Below, in pieces: positions 24,013 to 34,639 of a DNA stretch of 64,000 nt. The stretch covers positions 2,046,001 through 2,110,000 of the forward strand of contig JAQFVV010000180.1 of NCBI GenBank assembly GCA_028023455.1. The letters run 5' to 3'. Position 1 is the stretch's first letter. Every line of letters starts with the position of its first letter. Position numbers and translations under genes: made by a program. The DNA comes from Epiperipatus broadwayi (lineage: Eukaryota; Onychophora; Udeonychophora; Euonychophora; Peripatidae). The notes beneath the pieces are model-generated. The model worked only from the letters and a program-made list of their open reading frames with translations. It ran no database searches and was not told where the DNA came from.

Positions 24013-24321
24013 CTACTTGACGCCTTTCTTCATATCCTCCGACAATGTCTGGTCAAGACACCATAGCAAACCCGTCCCGCTGTTTATAAGGCCGAATGGC
24101 ATCCTGTTGAATTGGTATGAATACCCATCATACTGAAAAGCGGTATACTGCCTGTCTTCTGGGCGAAGTTGAATCTGCCAATAGCTGGCGGTAAGGTCAA
24201 ACATTGAGAATACCTTCTTTCCCTTGAATTTTCCCAATAATTCATGCATGGGTGGGGGAATGGTACAATCGGGAATCGTTGCCCCATTCAGCTGCCGCGC
24301 ATCAAGACATTCTAATCGCAC
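24013..24321 (-). pseudogene. Gypsy pol, RT fingers and palm, frame-shifted and missing YxDD
   Basis: This 102-codon frame has CLDARQLNG, the motif-A stretch FSMFDLTASYWQIQL with its catalytic Asp, then FQYDGYSYQFNRMPFGLINS (motif B). It ends DMKKGVK followed by TAG at 24012-24014. The next frame starts immediately with VEEHEKEVEMF. In gypsy RTs about a dozen residues including YxDD lie between these two segments, and here they are absent. A one-base shift at about 24310 separates it from the upstream EEVRRQIEQMVDWGVI stretch. Confidence 0.9.
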
Positions 24322-25081
24322 CGTTCTTCTTTTTCACCACCACCAATGGGTTGCAAAACGGGGATGAGCATTTGGAAATGACGCCCCAATCCACCATTTG
24401 CTCTATTTGTCTTCGGACCTCCTCTCAGTATTGGTAAGGGACCGGGTATGATCGTGACTGAAATGGCTGGTTCTCCCTAAGTTTGATTGTCTGCTCAAAT
24501 CCCTGTATCGTTCCGGGCACCTCTGAAAACACTTCCCTATATTTTTTTAGTATTTGCCCAAAAGCCCTCGCTTTGTCTTCGCCAACCATCCTAACCTCTT
24601 TAATTTTTTCTTCCATTATCTCCTCTACTTCTTCTACCTCCTTGATCCCTATAGGTCCACACCAGTTGGTGATGATGAATTTGATGGGTGTCCCTTTACA
24701 TCTGAATTCCCCTCTGCGAAAATCCAACGTACATTGGTTTTTATGAAGGAAGTCCACCCCCACTAATACCTCATGTATCAACCCCTTCATGACCAGAAAC
24801 ACATGTGGAATCACTTCCTCACCAATCTGTAGATCCACCCAGACTTGTCTGGGTTCTATTTTCGCTCTTTTGTTGTTGGCCATCCTAACTTGTATAGCTT
24901 TTATGGGTAGTGTCTTGATGTCTGGTTGTTTCTCCATCATCTGCCAGTATATCCTTTCTGATAATACTGAAACTTGACTTCCTGAGTCAATGACCACCTC
25001 TACTTGGGGTTTCTGCAATGCGTGCTTCCACTTTAGGGCATGCTTGGTTAGTGTAGTTGGGGGCTCTGTCTTCATCATCAC
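24322..25081 (-). pseudogene. Gypsy protease and start of RT
   Basis: The frame 25081-24425 (218 codons) contains the retroviral-type aspartic protease signature VVIDSGSQVSVLS and a flap-like region. HEVLVGVDFLHKNQC corresponds to the hydrophobic-Gly motif near the enzyme's end. A Glu-rich linker and YREVFSEVPG follow, the usual RT entry sequence, then a TGA near 24427. In-frame text continues past the stop with EEVRRQIEQM and NPLVVVKKKNG, the RT N-terminus. The protease would cut the Gag-Pol polyprotein. Confidence 0.88.
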
Positions 25082-25640
25082 AAACCAGATTTCCCACCCA
25101 TCTATCTTCCACGCTCTTGTGTTCCTTCTCTTCCATCTCTCTTCGCCACTGGCTGCACACTATTTGTTCAAGTGCCCAGTCCACATCTCGAGCTAGCCCC
25201 CTTTTAGTGGTCCTGGCTATGGCGGCTACATCAGGTGGTACATTCCTACACACTATGCCCACGATCTGTCCTTCTGACAGTTTTAGCATCTCCAATTCTC
25301 ACAATTGAGCCACTTGTCGCCTGAAGAAGTATGTATACTCATCGTGTGGCTCCCCAAATCTCTGTCTACTTATTTCATTGAATATATATTCTTGGATTTC
25401 TATATTCCAAAAAGCTTGTTTGAGAGCTCTTTCGTACCCCTCAAAGGCTCCCGGTTGTTCACTCAATGCCTCCCACCACCTTTGGGCATGTTCCTATAGG
25501 TGACTTGCTGCAATGATCACTTTGTCCTCTTCCTCCGCAGGGTACCTGCAGAAATATCTTTTTAGACTTCGGATATGTTCCCCAGGGGATTCCCACATCT
25601 TGCCCGAAAATCTCTGAACCCTAATTGCCTCATTACCTAT
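24982..25640 (-). pseudogene. Gypsy gag (capsid) with two in-frame stops
   Basis: From about 25620 the minus strand reads a capsid-like protein: FSGKMWESPGEHIRSLKRYF, an AQRWWEAL tryptophan motif after a TAG, then RALKQAFWNIEIQEYIF and RRQVAQL, a TGA, then ELEMLKLSEGQIVGIV and a basic tail ending at 24987. The tail overlaps the protease frame by about 95 bases in another phase, which could be a programmed -1 or +1 shift or decay. No clear CCHC knuckle is seen. Upstream of 25640 the frame cannot be followed. Confidence 0.8.
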
Positions 25641-26058
25641 ACTATTCTCCATTACTATTTATCAATCTCCCTTCACTTGACTGGCTTTGATTACCCTGCC
25701 CCCATCCAGTGCTGTTGCTTTCACTCTTTTTACTCTATAGTGCTACGCTTCCATGTGCTGTTACATATTCGTATTTCCCATTCTTTTATTATCGATCTAT
25801 GCTGACTTTCTTCTAAATTCAACTAAAACGCTCTATTTAGACCTCTGACAACCATTAGGGTTAGCAGTAGTTTTTATTAATAACTCAGATAACGTATAAA
25901 AATATATGTATATTTCTTTCCGGCATATTACTACGGCTCAGTGTTATTGCTCTGACATATATTCCAGTCGTCTCTTTTTTTTTCCTTAATAAAAAAAAAA
26001 TTCTTTTTTACGCAAAACACAAAAAAAAAATTTAACGCATTTGCCGTTTTTCTTTTCT

Positions 26059-26135
26059 TTAATCAGAACAAAAAGCGTATCATGCATCGAGTGGGGTAAA
26101 AACCTCAACTTGACAGGCGATGAAGGCCTGCCCCA
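26059..26135 (-). repeat. 77-bp leader segment present inverted in both LTRs
   Basis: This segment, just downstream of the primer-binding site, is the exact reverse complement of 21267-21343. It is the reverse complement, with one mismatch, of 27309-27385. Transcripts spanning both would form a long hairpin. Confidence 0.93.
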
Positions 26136-26147
26136 TGTTGGGCGCCA
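26131..26147 (-). other. Primer-binding site
   Basis: In element orientation TGGCGCCCAACATGGGG starts two bases after the 5' LTR end. The TGG start and the 2-bp spacer fit tRNA priming. The tRNA was not identified. Confidence 0.85.
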
Positions 26148-26149
26148 GT

Positions 26150-27887
26150 TATAATGAACCGCTTCTGCCCGCAGAAGGGTCGTATGAGTAAATTCATAAA
26201 AATGGCTATGGTTAACTTAAGATTTAACCTTATATATGTAAATTTTCCCCTCTCTGCATGATCCCTGGGCATATTTATGGATAGCGTGTTTGCTTCCAAG
26301 CGCCAAACCTATTTGCGATGAACAAATAAGAATTACACCGCGGGACTCTATAGATGCAGCATATACCCCGATAGCAACTCGATAGATATTTACTATCGCT
26401 TTGCCTTTTCCTGTAATTTAAGGGGGGAGGGGTGTTAATTAGCCTAGCTCATCTCAGGGGTGGTGGTCATTAGACCGTGGACGGGAACTATGGATTCCGA
26501 CACTACTTTCTTTTAAATGAAGGTGGATTAATATCCGTAATTAAATGTCTGTCTATCTGCGTAAAACGATTATAGAAATCCAATCTTATCGATTAGTTTT
26601 TCTCTGCGCAAAGGGAAATTCCCGTTTAATTTCAGATGAGTGCGCTCGCTACCCTATACTAAGTTTCTCTATGCCGGTTATTCAAGGTAAAGTATACGTT
26701 TTACATTAATTACGAAATCTTTAGCTCTATAACTATGAACCTTATTAACATAATATAGATAAAAAGTAAAAGAAAATATTCAAAGATATTTTTAATATAA
26801 AACAATTTATTATAAAATAAAAAAAAATGTTAGGATTCATTTAATTGACCCGCCATTATTCACAACTCGTGTTTCATAGAATGTCAAGCATACACACACA
26901 TGTACAGATTAAGCAGATTATTCCTTGGATCTTTAGAGGCAACACAAAACACATTATTAATGTTCGTTTACTAAATTGCTTCCACGGACTTTGTAGTTTT
27001 AAAGTTTTATTGAAACATGTTTTAAATATAGAAAATTTAATTTATTCCAAAGTTCTGATGGATGACGCAATCCGTTTAAGACTCGGATTGTGTTTTAATA
27101 GCAAAACAACAAGCAAATGATATAGTTCACGTTACCTTAACATTCCCGGAAACTTAGGCATTTCAAAGGCATATGTTTTACGATGTCAAAGGCTTTATAG
27201 CTGGATGATCTCATGGTTCGTCTTCCCTGTAGCTATCACTGTTCTTTGCTGTCGGTGACCAGAATTCGGCATTCTTTAACTATCTTCTTTGCAGCACCTT
27301 CTGGATCGTGGGGCAGGCCTTCATCGCCTGTCAAGTTGAGGTTTTTACCCCACTCGATGCATGATACACTTTTTGTTCTGATTAACTCTCTGGACCCGTG
27401 CAAGAAGAAGAAATATCCCCTCTCTATTTCCTCTTATATCCCTTTTCTTCTCGTCCGTTTTTGTGATTCCATCCGGCAAAATTCCCTGGTTGCGTCATCC
27501 AACTAGACTATGACTACGTCATTGCGGTCGCCATTGTACCGAAACCTGCGTTTGTCTTTTATAAAGATCTCATCTTGCTTTAACTGGCCATCTACTTGAA
27601 ATATATTAATCATGAACATATATATACTCGCATGCCACAAACACTCCAATAAAACACAAGTTTTACGATGTTTTTCCCCCTTTTAAAATTAAACAACTAA
27701 CAAAACTAACTACAAATAAATCTACGAATAATATACTGTTAATCTTGAAATATTCCCATCACCATTTAATATTAGTATTTACAATTATTAATAACTTTAT
27801 TAGTTAATAGTGTTAGTAGTATCTATATCCATTTCTCTTGTAACTTTTGGCGGACCGTTGGCCCTCCTCAGTCCGCACCTTGTTACA
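26150..27887 (-). repeat. 5' LTR of the gypsy element
   Basis: It is the partner of 20107-21853 and should hold the promoter in element orientation. Relative to the other LTR it lacks one copy of a short CTCGTCC repeat (near 27450) and has scattered, mostly transition differences. Confidence 0.95.
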
Positions 27888-27891
27888 ACAA
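27888..27891. repeat. Target-site duplication ACAA, right
   Basis: Partner of 20103-20106. Confidence 0.88.
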
Positions 27892-28159
27892 GGAAGTGAA
27901 GTTTTAGGGAGTCTGATGCATAAAGAATATAATTCTGATGGTTAAAGAATATAATTCGGGAAACTTTTAAAAGGGGTGGGGTTTTAAATTGTAGTATTAT
28001 TAAAAATAATAAGAATGGATGGGATGTAAGAAATAAGTGAAAGATAGTTGATTTAGATATAAGTGTAGATGTGGAGAGGGAATGAATCTGTAAAATTAAT
28101 GGTAAAAAAGTTTTTTATAAACGTAATGGAGAAGAAAGAAAAGAATTTATAAAAGAGTA

Positions 28160-31100
28160 GTTAAGAAAGAAGAAATTGGGTATTTGAATATGCAAGGTGG
28201 TAGGAGACCAGAAAAGTGGCTGGAATTAAACAAAGCAATTGAAAATGAAGAGCTTGAGGTATTAGCAGTAATGGAAACACATCTAAGAGAAGAACCTATT
28301 CTGGAAGATTTGATATGGCAGGGTATAAATAGAAAAGAAAAAGAAAAAAAAAGATGGTGGTATAGTTGTTATATCAAAAAAATATTTAAATATTGTTAAA
28401 TGTCAAGAACATTTGTGATTTGAAATAAGGTGTAGACAAGAATAGATAGTGACTATAGTGTATATAGCCACCTTGTCTACAATAGATAGTGACTATAGTG
28501 TATATAGCCACTTTGTTTACAATAGATAGTGACTATAGTGTATATAGCCACTTGAGATAGTCAAATTATAATGGAGTGGAACAGTAGCATATATGAATGC
28601 TTAGTTAAGGATATACAGTTTTAAAAAAGGGGGAAAAGAATAATGGTTATAGAGGATAAGAATGGACATATTGAAGAAATTGATGATGTAGATAATAAGA
28701 ATGGTCAGTTATTGGAGGAATTTTGTCAGAGAGTGAATTTGAGCATTGGGAATTTATCAAATATTTATGAGGGACAATACACATGGTCTAGGAATAATAT
28801 ATTTTACACAATAGATTATGTATTAGTAGAGAAAGAGGGGATGAATAAAATACAGAAAACTAAGGTGTTTGATAATGAAGAAAGAGTATGTAATAGTGAT
28901 CATAACTTCATTGTAATATAAATGGTTAGTAATGTGATGGAGAATAGAAATAAAAGTAGAAACAATAGTGAAAGATGTGGGTGGAGAGTGAATGATAATA
29001 AATTGGAAGAGTATAAAATACAAGTGAAAGAAACCATGGAACAGTTGGCTGGGGGTGTGTATGAGGACTGGTGTAATGAGAAAGAAAAAATGGCAAATAG
29101 GGTTTTTGTTGAGAATATGCAGAAGAATAAAAGTAATAAAAAATGAGAGTTAGTAAAAGAGAGGAAAGAAGCATGCAGAGAATATAAGTGTGCTATTAAG
29201 AACAAAGAAAGTGAAAAAGATATTAATGCTAAATGGGAAAAATACTTAGAAAGGAAGAAGTTGGCTAAAATAGATAATTATATAGAGAGAATGAAATTGA
29301 ATAGTAAATTGTTGGAGGATATTAATAAAAATGGAAGAGATGGGAGTAACAAATTTTGGAATTACATTAAAAGGAAAAGTGTAGGGGAGAGAAAGATAGT
29401 ATTACTAGATGATGAGGGAATAGAGTGTAGCTCTAGAGAACAGTTACAGAGAATCTTAAATAGATATGTAATGGATATAGAAAAGATGTTAGATGTGAAG
29501 GACTTAGTGATAGAAAACATGAAAGCATTTAGTAATGGGAATATTAGGTTACAAAAAATGAACTGAATGAGGAAGTGAAGAAATTGAAAAGTGGAACGGC
29601 AAGAAGTTTAGATTGATGACCAGCAGGGATGGTAATGAATTTAAGGCATAGAGCAAAAGTAAAGTTATTATCATGTTTTAATAAGATGGCACAGAAGAGA
29701 GTTTTTTTGGGTAGTTGGAGTAATACAAGAGTAAGATTATTATTTAAAGAAAAGAGTAAGGATCATAGAAAGTTAAATAATTATAGACCAATCATGGTAA
29801 CATCAGTTTTATATAAAAGTTTTCTCATATATGGTGGCTGAAAGAGTTGTAAAATGGATGGAAGAGAATAATGTAGTGGGAGAAATGCAAGAAGGTTTTA
29901 GGTCAGACAGGCTTAGAGGAGATAGTTTATTTGTAGTTACCCAACTTATGGATATGAATAGGAATTCAGGTAGATCATTATATATGAGTTTTATAGATAT
30001 AGTGAAGGCATATGATAGAGTAAATAGAAATAGATTATGGGTAAGTTTAGCAAATTTGGGAATGGATGAAGCTTTAGTAAATATTATTAAGAAATTATAT
30101 GAAAATAATTACTATACTTATCAATTAGGGGATATAGAATTAGTTAAAGTATAAATGGGGTGGACTACGGTAAGGATGCCCTATGTCACCTATTTTGTTT
30201 TTGTTGTATTTGAGTGAAATGGAGAAAGCAATATAAAGATTAGGGAGAGAGATAGAGATACCATTAATAGGTGGCAAGGGAGTATATAATTTGTCAGGAC
30301 TTTTTTTGCAGATGATATCTTTTTGTGTGAAGAAAGAGAGAAGATATGGAAATTATGCTGAGGACATGTGCAAGGGTGGGTAAGAGATGGGGATTAAATT
30401 TAGTGGAAAAAAAATCAAATATAATGATGGTTACTACTGGGGAAAGAGAAGATGTAGAATTTTTATTGGGGGGTATAAAGTTTAAGGGTGGTGGATAGAT
30501 ATAGGTATTTGGGAATCATCTTAAGTAATCAGGAAAATTGCTTGGATGAATGGGAAAAAAAATTGATGAGGCAAAGAAAAGAAAGGGTTTGATAAAGAAA
30601 TTAAGTGTTTTCATATAATAAATATGATGTAGCTAGACTTTTGTGGAAGGGAGTTGCAGTAGCAGAATTAACATATGGTAATAATGTGTTATGTGTTAGT
30701 AAAGGGGTATTAGATTACTTAGAAAAAGTACAAAGGGAAGTAGGGAGACATGCATTAGATGCAGAGGTGTGGATAGCAAAGGAGGCAATTCAAGCAGAAA
30801 TGGGATGGTCAAGTTTTCATATGAGAGATGCAAAAAGTAAATGAAAATGTTTGGTAGGTTGCAGTTTATGGATAATAAAAGAATAGCCAAAATAATATTT
30901 AATTGGGTTACAAGTAAAGGGCTGGCAACAAGATGGGTGAGAATGGTAATGCGGTATGCAAAAGACTTGGATAAAGAATTTATATCGGTATACTTGTGAG
31001 GTGATTATGTTGGGAGTATTGTTGAGTGTTATAGTGATAAGAAATGGGAGAAAATAATAGATGTGTTAATTAAGAGTAGGGAGATGGAGAACTAGTATGG

Positions 31101-31440
31101 AGAGTAAAAAGAGTTTAAATATATATAGAAGTAAATGGAACATTGGATACGAGTTAATTTATGATAATAGCAAGGAAAGTTGTTTATTGTTCAAGGCTTG
31201 AATGGGATCTTTAGCAACAAGGGAATATACATGTAAATGGAAAAATATGGGTGATTTAGTCTGCAAATTGTGTAAGGAACGCATAGAAAATATTAGGCAT
31301 CTGTTAATTGAATGTAAATGCTTCAAAGCAGAAAGAGTACAAATAATGAAGTTATGGAAGAATAAATATGAACAAAGTAACTATACAGAAAGTGGGTTAT
31401 TGGTTTTTATGCTGGGTTTGGGAAAAGATAAGGGGATTTA
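28160..31440 (+). pseudogene. LINE ORF2: AP endonuclease, reverse transcriptase, zinc motif
   Basis: AP endonuclease motifs appear in order: NMQGGR (about 28188), VMETHLRE (about 28270), TWSRNN with IDYVLV (28790-28840) and SDHNF (about 28900). The RT follows: NYRPI near 29780, EGFRS (about 29890), FIDIVKAYDRVNR (29990-30030), GCPMSPILF after a shift (about 30175) and FADDIFLC at 30305-30328. A LTYGNNVLC...LDYLEKVQREVGRHALDAE region and CKLCKERIENIRHLLIEC (about 31261-31315) form the C-terminal zinc motif. The protein nicks DNA and copies its own RNA at the nick. At least ten stops or shifts and a 40-bp triplication in the endonuclease show it is inactive. Confidence 0.88.
28441..28553 (+). 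repeat. 40-bp tandem repeat, 2.8 units, inside LINE ORF2
   Basis: Units start at 28441, 28481 and 28521 (AATAGATAGTGACTATAGTG...). The period is not a multiple of three, so the expansion shifts the endonuclease frame. Confidence 0.93.
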
Positions 31441-31600
31441 GATATGAAAGCCACGGAGTTGACAAAGATTATGTTGTGGAAATGGGATGGAGCAGGTTAT
31501 GGGAAAACTTAGGGTGGAGAATGGAAAGGTAAAGTGGCTAACAGGTTTCTCTGAGTATAGTTGCTGAGAAATTCCTCACTCCATTTAAGGAGAAGTCACA

Positions 31601-32041
31601 GTACATCACATTAAAATGGCAGCAATAAATATATAAATCTTTGAATCAAAAACAGTAAATTATAATTTACTTATAAAAAATGTTAATTTTCTTTCTTTTC
31701 GTGAATACAGTAGGAGATTCTGGATTCAGGTCAGATTTTGTAATCTAAATTTACTTTCTCTGTAGGCATTTTACTTATAATTTGCAATATAATAAAATAT
31801 GTAATATGAGGAAAACAAATCACATTCACGTGCAGTGTAACAAATTATAATTTCCTTATTCATTTAAAGGAAGTGGTTAACTAAGAATTCTGTATTTAGT
31901 TTCATTATTACTTATTTATTTTTAATTTTTGAAGACGTAAAAATTAATCTGATACTTAGTATGCGTTAGACTCTTTTATTTTTCTTAATGGGATTATAGA
32001 ATAATTGATATTTCAAATTAATAACAAACTTTACAAAACCT
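31601..32041. other. AT-rich DNA, no gene seen
   Basis: Nothing recognised between the LINE tail and the SINE. Confidence 0.45.
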
Positions 32042-32061
32042 AACTCTTCAATATTTTTTTT

Positions 32062-32166
32062 TCTCATATGTCATAGCATTGGCCAGGACGTGAACCCACA
32101 ACCACCTGCAAACAACTACTTGCTTGCAAGTCGGATGCGATGACCTCTCAGCTAACAACGCTTGAC
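32062..32166 (-). mobile_element. tRNA-derived SINE, family I, copy 1
   Basis: On the minus strand it starts GTCAAGCGTTG, has an A-box-like TTAGCTGAGAGG and a B-box GGTTCACGTCC (32086-32096), and ends in an A-rich tail. It is flanked by AACTCTTCAATATTTTTT direct repeats (32042-32061 and 32167-32184). It shares its start, B-box region and CAATGCT-TGACA tail with the copy at 56881. Presumably moved by a LINE. Confidence 0.85.
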
Positions 32167-32410
32167 AACTCTTCAATATTTTTTTATTCTGAATATCGAT
32201 TAAAACCCATTTCTATAAAATCACTTATAGCTCGAAGATATAAGACGAAATTGTTTATTATTAACAAAATAAAATCAAACTAAAGGTTCTTGTGCAATAT
32301 TTTTAATATAGGCATGCAAATAGCGGTTTCTTTTTCTCTTTTATAAAATTCAATATTTGTAAAAGAAAAAACATTTTACGACTTAAATTATAACAAGTTA
32401 ATAACTGAAA

Positions 32411-32535
32411 CACAGGCTTATTATATACCTGTGTCTATATATGTAATATAGGGTATATGAGCACAGTAATCAGATGACCCATCACTGGCCACTCTATCTA
32501 ATATCACTGATACACTCAAGCACATATATGCTGAA
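32411..32535. repeat. Dispersed repeat shared with 40005-40130
   Basis: Shared blocks are CACAGGCTTATTATATACCT, CTATATATGTAATATA, TATGAGCACAG, ATGACCCA and ACTGATACACT, in the same order and orientation as at 40005-40130. It lies just left of the LTR element. Origin unknown. Confidence 0.7.
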
Positions 32536-32565
32536 AAGATAAATAATCAAGTTAATGTGTATTTC

Positions 32566-33371
32566 TGTTGTGTTTGTAAAAATATGTACGTTGCATTTCA
32601 ATGATCATACATTTCCAGAAAAAGTAAGGAAAATATATTGGAGGAATATATATTTTTTAGATCCCTAACTAATAAGAGTAAAATTAATGAACATTTGGGT
32701 AAGTAATTTAAGAAAAACGAATGTTATATAATGAAATCAGCGAGTAAAAAGGTTTAATTAATGATTAATTTTGCGTATGATTTAGCAATAGAAAATATTT
32801 ACATAATATGTGATAAGAAAATTGTGTTTGGAAAAGGCCAAAAAATATTTACCAATTACAAATATTTTTGATACAATACAAATGGAACTGACTAATTAAA
32901 AACACTAAGAACACAAGACTGATAACAAGCATGAACCCAGGATTGCCCAAGACCAATCTGCGAGAATAAATAGCAGATGCAGCAAAGTGCAACGGTTCTC
33001 ATTCCGATGGATCTACTAAGTGAATTGTTGGTGGGAGATTTAATGAACAGTGGTTGAAAGAAGCTTAAGTGACAGAGTGGTGCTCTAGGGTGGAGCCAGT
33101 GTGATTGTGAGCAGCAGCTGATCAAAGTCAAAGAACTCCGTTAGTTTGAGGAGTTGAGCCAAAGTGTTTTGGGAACTGGGGCCAAAGGAAATCATTCGGA
33201 TAGCAGCAATTTGTTATGTGCATTGTGAGAATTGACCCATAAGTGAAATATATATACTGTGTTGGAGTGCATCAATAACTTTCATTATTAATAATATTTC
33301 ATCATTATCCAGTTATCTAAATTTCTATTATTGATTTATTTGTTGGTATTCTGAGCACCTACATTCAAATA
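32566..33371 (+). repeat. 5' LTR of the gag-only element
   Basis: It aligns along its whole length with 35236-36071. The TATA box of the 3' copy is altered here (GAATAAATAG at 32964). The AATAAA signal is also lost. Confidence 0.85.
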
Positions 33372-33423
33372 CTTAACATGTTTACACAGTCAGTATCTCT
33401 AACCTGTGAATAACAAATAAATT

Positions 33424-34007
33424 TAAACAGCTAACAATTTTAAGGATAGGGAAAATGTCGCTAGGTCAGTTGGCAATAACAGAATTTGATCTGAGTAATA
33501 CAAGTCACTGACCATGGTACATCATGCATTTGGAAATTTTCTTTTTATTAAACAGAATTAAAGATAATAACAGAAAGATAGCCACTTTAATATGTATGTC
33601 AGGACTAAAAGTCATTGACCTTATAGATAAGTATTTTGACATACCCATAGCAGATAGAATAGTGTATGAAGAAATAATTAAGCTGAATGAACATGTTAAC
33701 CCCAGTCCATCAGGACACATTGCTAAGATTAGCATTAAGAAACAGGAGGCAATGGAAGAGTGAATTAATAAAACAGTATGGAATTGTATTACAAGAATTC
33801 CCTAAAGAATGTGGATATAGCAATTATGTAGATGAAATTTTGTTAGCTCAATTAATCCGGGGCATGTCAGAAGGCAGACTGCAAAACCTCACCTATGCAG
33901 AATTAAATTGTGAAAAAGCTATTAAAAAGGGAATGGCTCTGAACTCATTGTTAAACAAGAGTCACTGTTTAGTAACGAAAATTACAGCAAAACAACACAG
34001 AAATTAA
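33424..34007 (+). pseudogene. Gag capsid of the gag-only element
   Basis: Two overlapping frames (33524-33763 and 33687-34007) make one gypsy-type capsid. The first reads MHLEIFFLLNRIKDNNRKIA, TLICMSGLKVIDLI and YEEIIKLNEHVNPSPS. The second reads RRQWKSELIKQYGIVLQEF, CGYSNYVDEILLAQLIRGM and EGRLQNLTYAELNCEKA. The pattern is the same capsid fold as at 4929-5210, with a frameshift near 33760. The start is probably upstream of 33524 (EFDLSN region, about 33480). Confidence 0.75.
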
Positions 34008-34039
34008 AAATAGTTTCTTTGCTAACAAAGGTTTTTTTT

Positions 34040-34145
34040 AATAAAATTGTTTTTGCTGTGGAAAACTAGGGCACATCAAAAAAGTTTGTACATTTAAAAA
34101 CAAATAATGCCATATCTGTAATTGGAAAGGCCACCTAGTAGCAAT
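34040..34145 (+). pseudogene. Two CCHC zinc knuckles (nucleocapsid)
   Basis: A CFCCGKLGHIKKVC knuckle and a CHICNxKGHLVAMC knuckle lie back to back, both with C-x2-C-x4-H-x4-C spacing. A TAA codon falls between them and a TGA at x in the second. They would bind the element RNA. Confidence 0.78.
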
Positions 34146-34229
34146 GTGTAGGGATCACCAGAAAATGATTGTCAAAAACGACAAACTAGACTAGTCAAAA
34201 ATGATAGCATTTATAATATTAACTATGCA

Positions 34230-34610
34230 TCAACCAAGGGACAGAGCAAATTTATGTTGCAGCTACAAATTGTTAAGAAAAAAATAGATATGGGAATAGA
34301 TAGGTCGTGAATATCAATAATCTCAGAGAAACTGGAAACATATTAGAGGAGACCATGCAGATGTTGATATGCATAAAACATCAATCAGAGCAGTAGGAGT
34401 AAGTGGCAGCATTGTAGAAATAATAGGCTCTGATGTAGCACTGATAAAATACTGCAATAAAACAATGAGCTTACCAATGTACATAGCACAGAAAAATGTT
34501 GGTACATTAATAGGACTTGACTGATTCAAGCATATAGGAATAAGCATTAGTGTGAGGGATATGACCAATTTGCAAGTACGACACCCCAAAGATGAAATGA
34601 GAAAACAGAA
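34230..34610 (+). pseudogene. Retroviral-type protease remnant
   Basis: After the knuckles, a MGIDR remnant stands where the DTGA active site should be, followed by ISIISEK. IRAVGVSGSIVEIIGSDVAL and MSLPMYIAQKNVGTLIGLD, typical of the gypsy protease C-terminal half, come next. The active-site triplet has been lost and a stop follows GLD. Confidence 0.65.
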
Positions 34611-34639
34611 TAACTTTATATCACATCAAATAGATATTA

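Larger units (their letters stand above)
20107..27887 (-). mobile_element. Ty3/gypsy LTR retrotransposon, nearly full length, minus orientation
   Basis: It is a 7.78-kb element with LTRs of 1747 and 1738 bp bounded by TGTAACA...RTTATA in element orientation. It has a primer-binding site, a polypurine tract, and gag, protease, RT, RNase H, integrase and a GPY/F-like tail in the gypsy order. It is flanked by an ACAA duplication. By eye the LTRs differ at a few dozen positions (about 2%) plus a 10-bp indel, so insertion is fairly recent. It is clearly GC-richer than all surrounding DNA. Pol carries at least two in-frame stops, a frameshift and a deletion removing the RT catalytic box, so this copy is dead. 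No envelope gene was seen. Confidence 0.95.
18550..31600 (+). mobile_element. LINE with PHD/SGNH ORF1 and APE-RT ORF2, split by a gypsy insertion
   Basis: Two halves, 18550-20106 and 27888-31600, make one plus-strand non-LTR retrotransposon of about 5.3 kb once the gypsy element is set aside. ORF1 has a PHD-like Cys/His cluster and an SGNH hydrolase. ORF2 has an AP-type endonuclease, an RT and a C-terminal Cys-His zinc motif. A PHD plus esterase ORF1 is known from CR1-group LINEs; the RT looks different enough that the clade is left open. Both ORFs have several stops. A truncated second copy lies at 42560-43546 (minus). The 5' end is approximate. Confidence 0.8.

Noticed and set aside
24982-25081. 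Programmed frameshift between gag and protease
   Set aside because: The overlap is real, but the region has other stops and shifts, so decay explains it equally well. No slippery site was identified with confidence.
20803-27120. A 91-codon frame conserved at 20803-21078 and 26845-27120
   Set aside because: It lies antisense in both LTRs. Its conservation simply reflects the near identity of the LTRs, and the residue sequence resembles nothing known.
22021-27887. Envelope gene or errantivirus
   Set aside because: No frame with a signal peptide or membrane anchor lies between integrase and the 3' LTR. The pol frame runs nearly to the polypurine tract.
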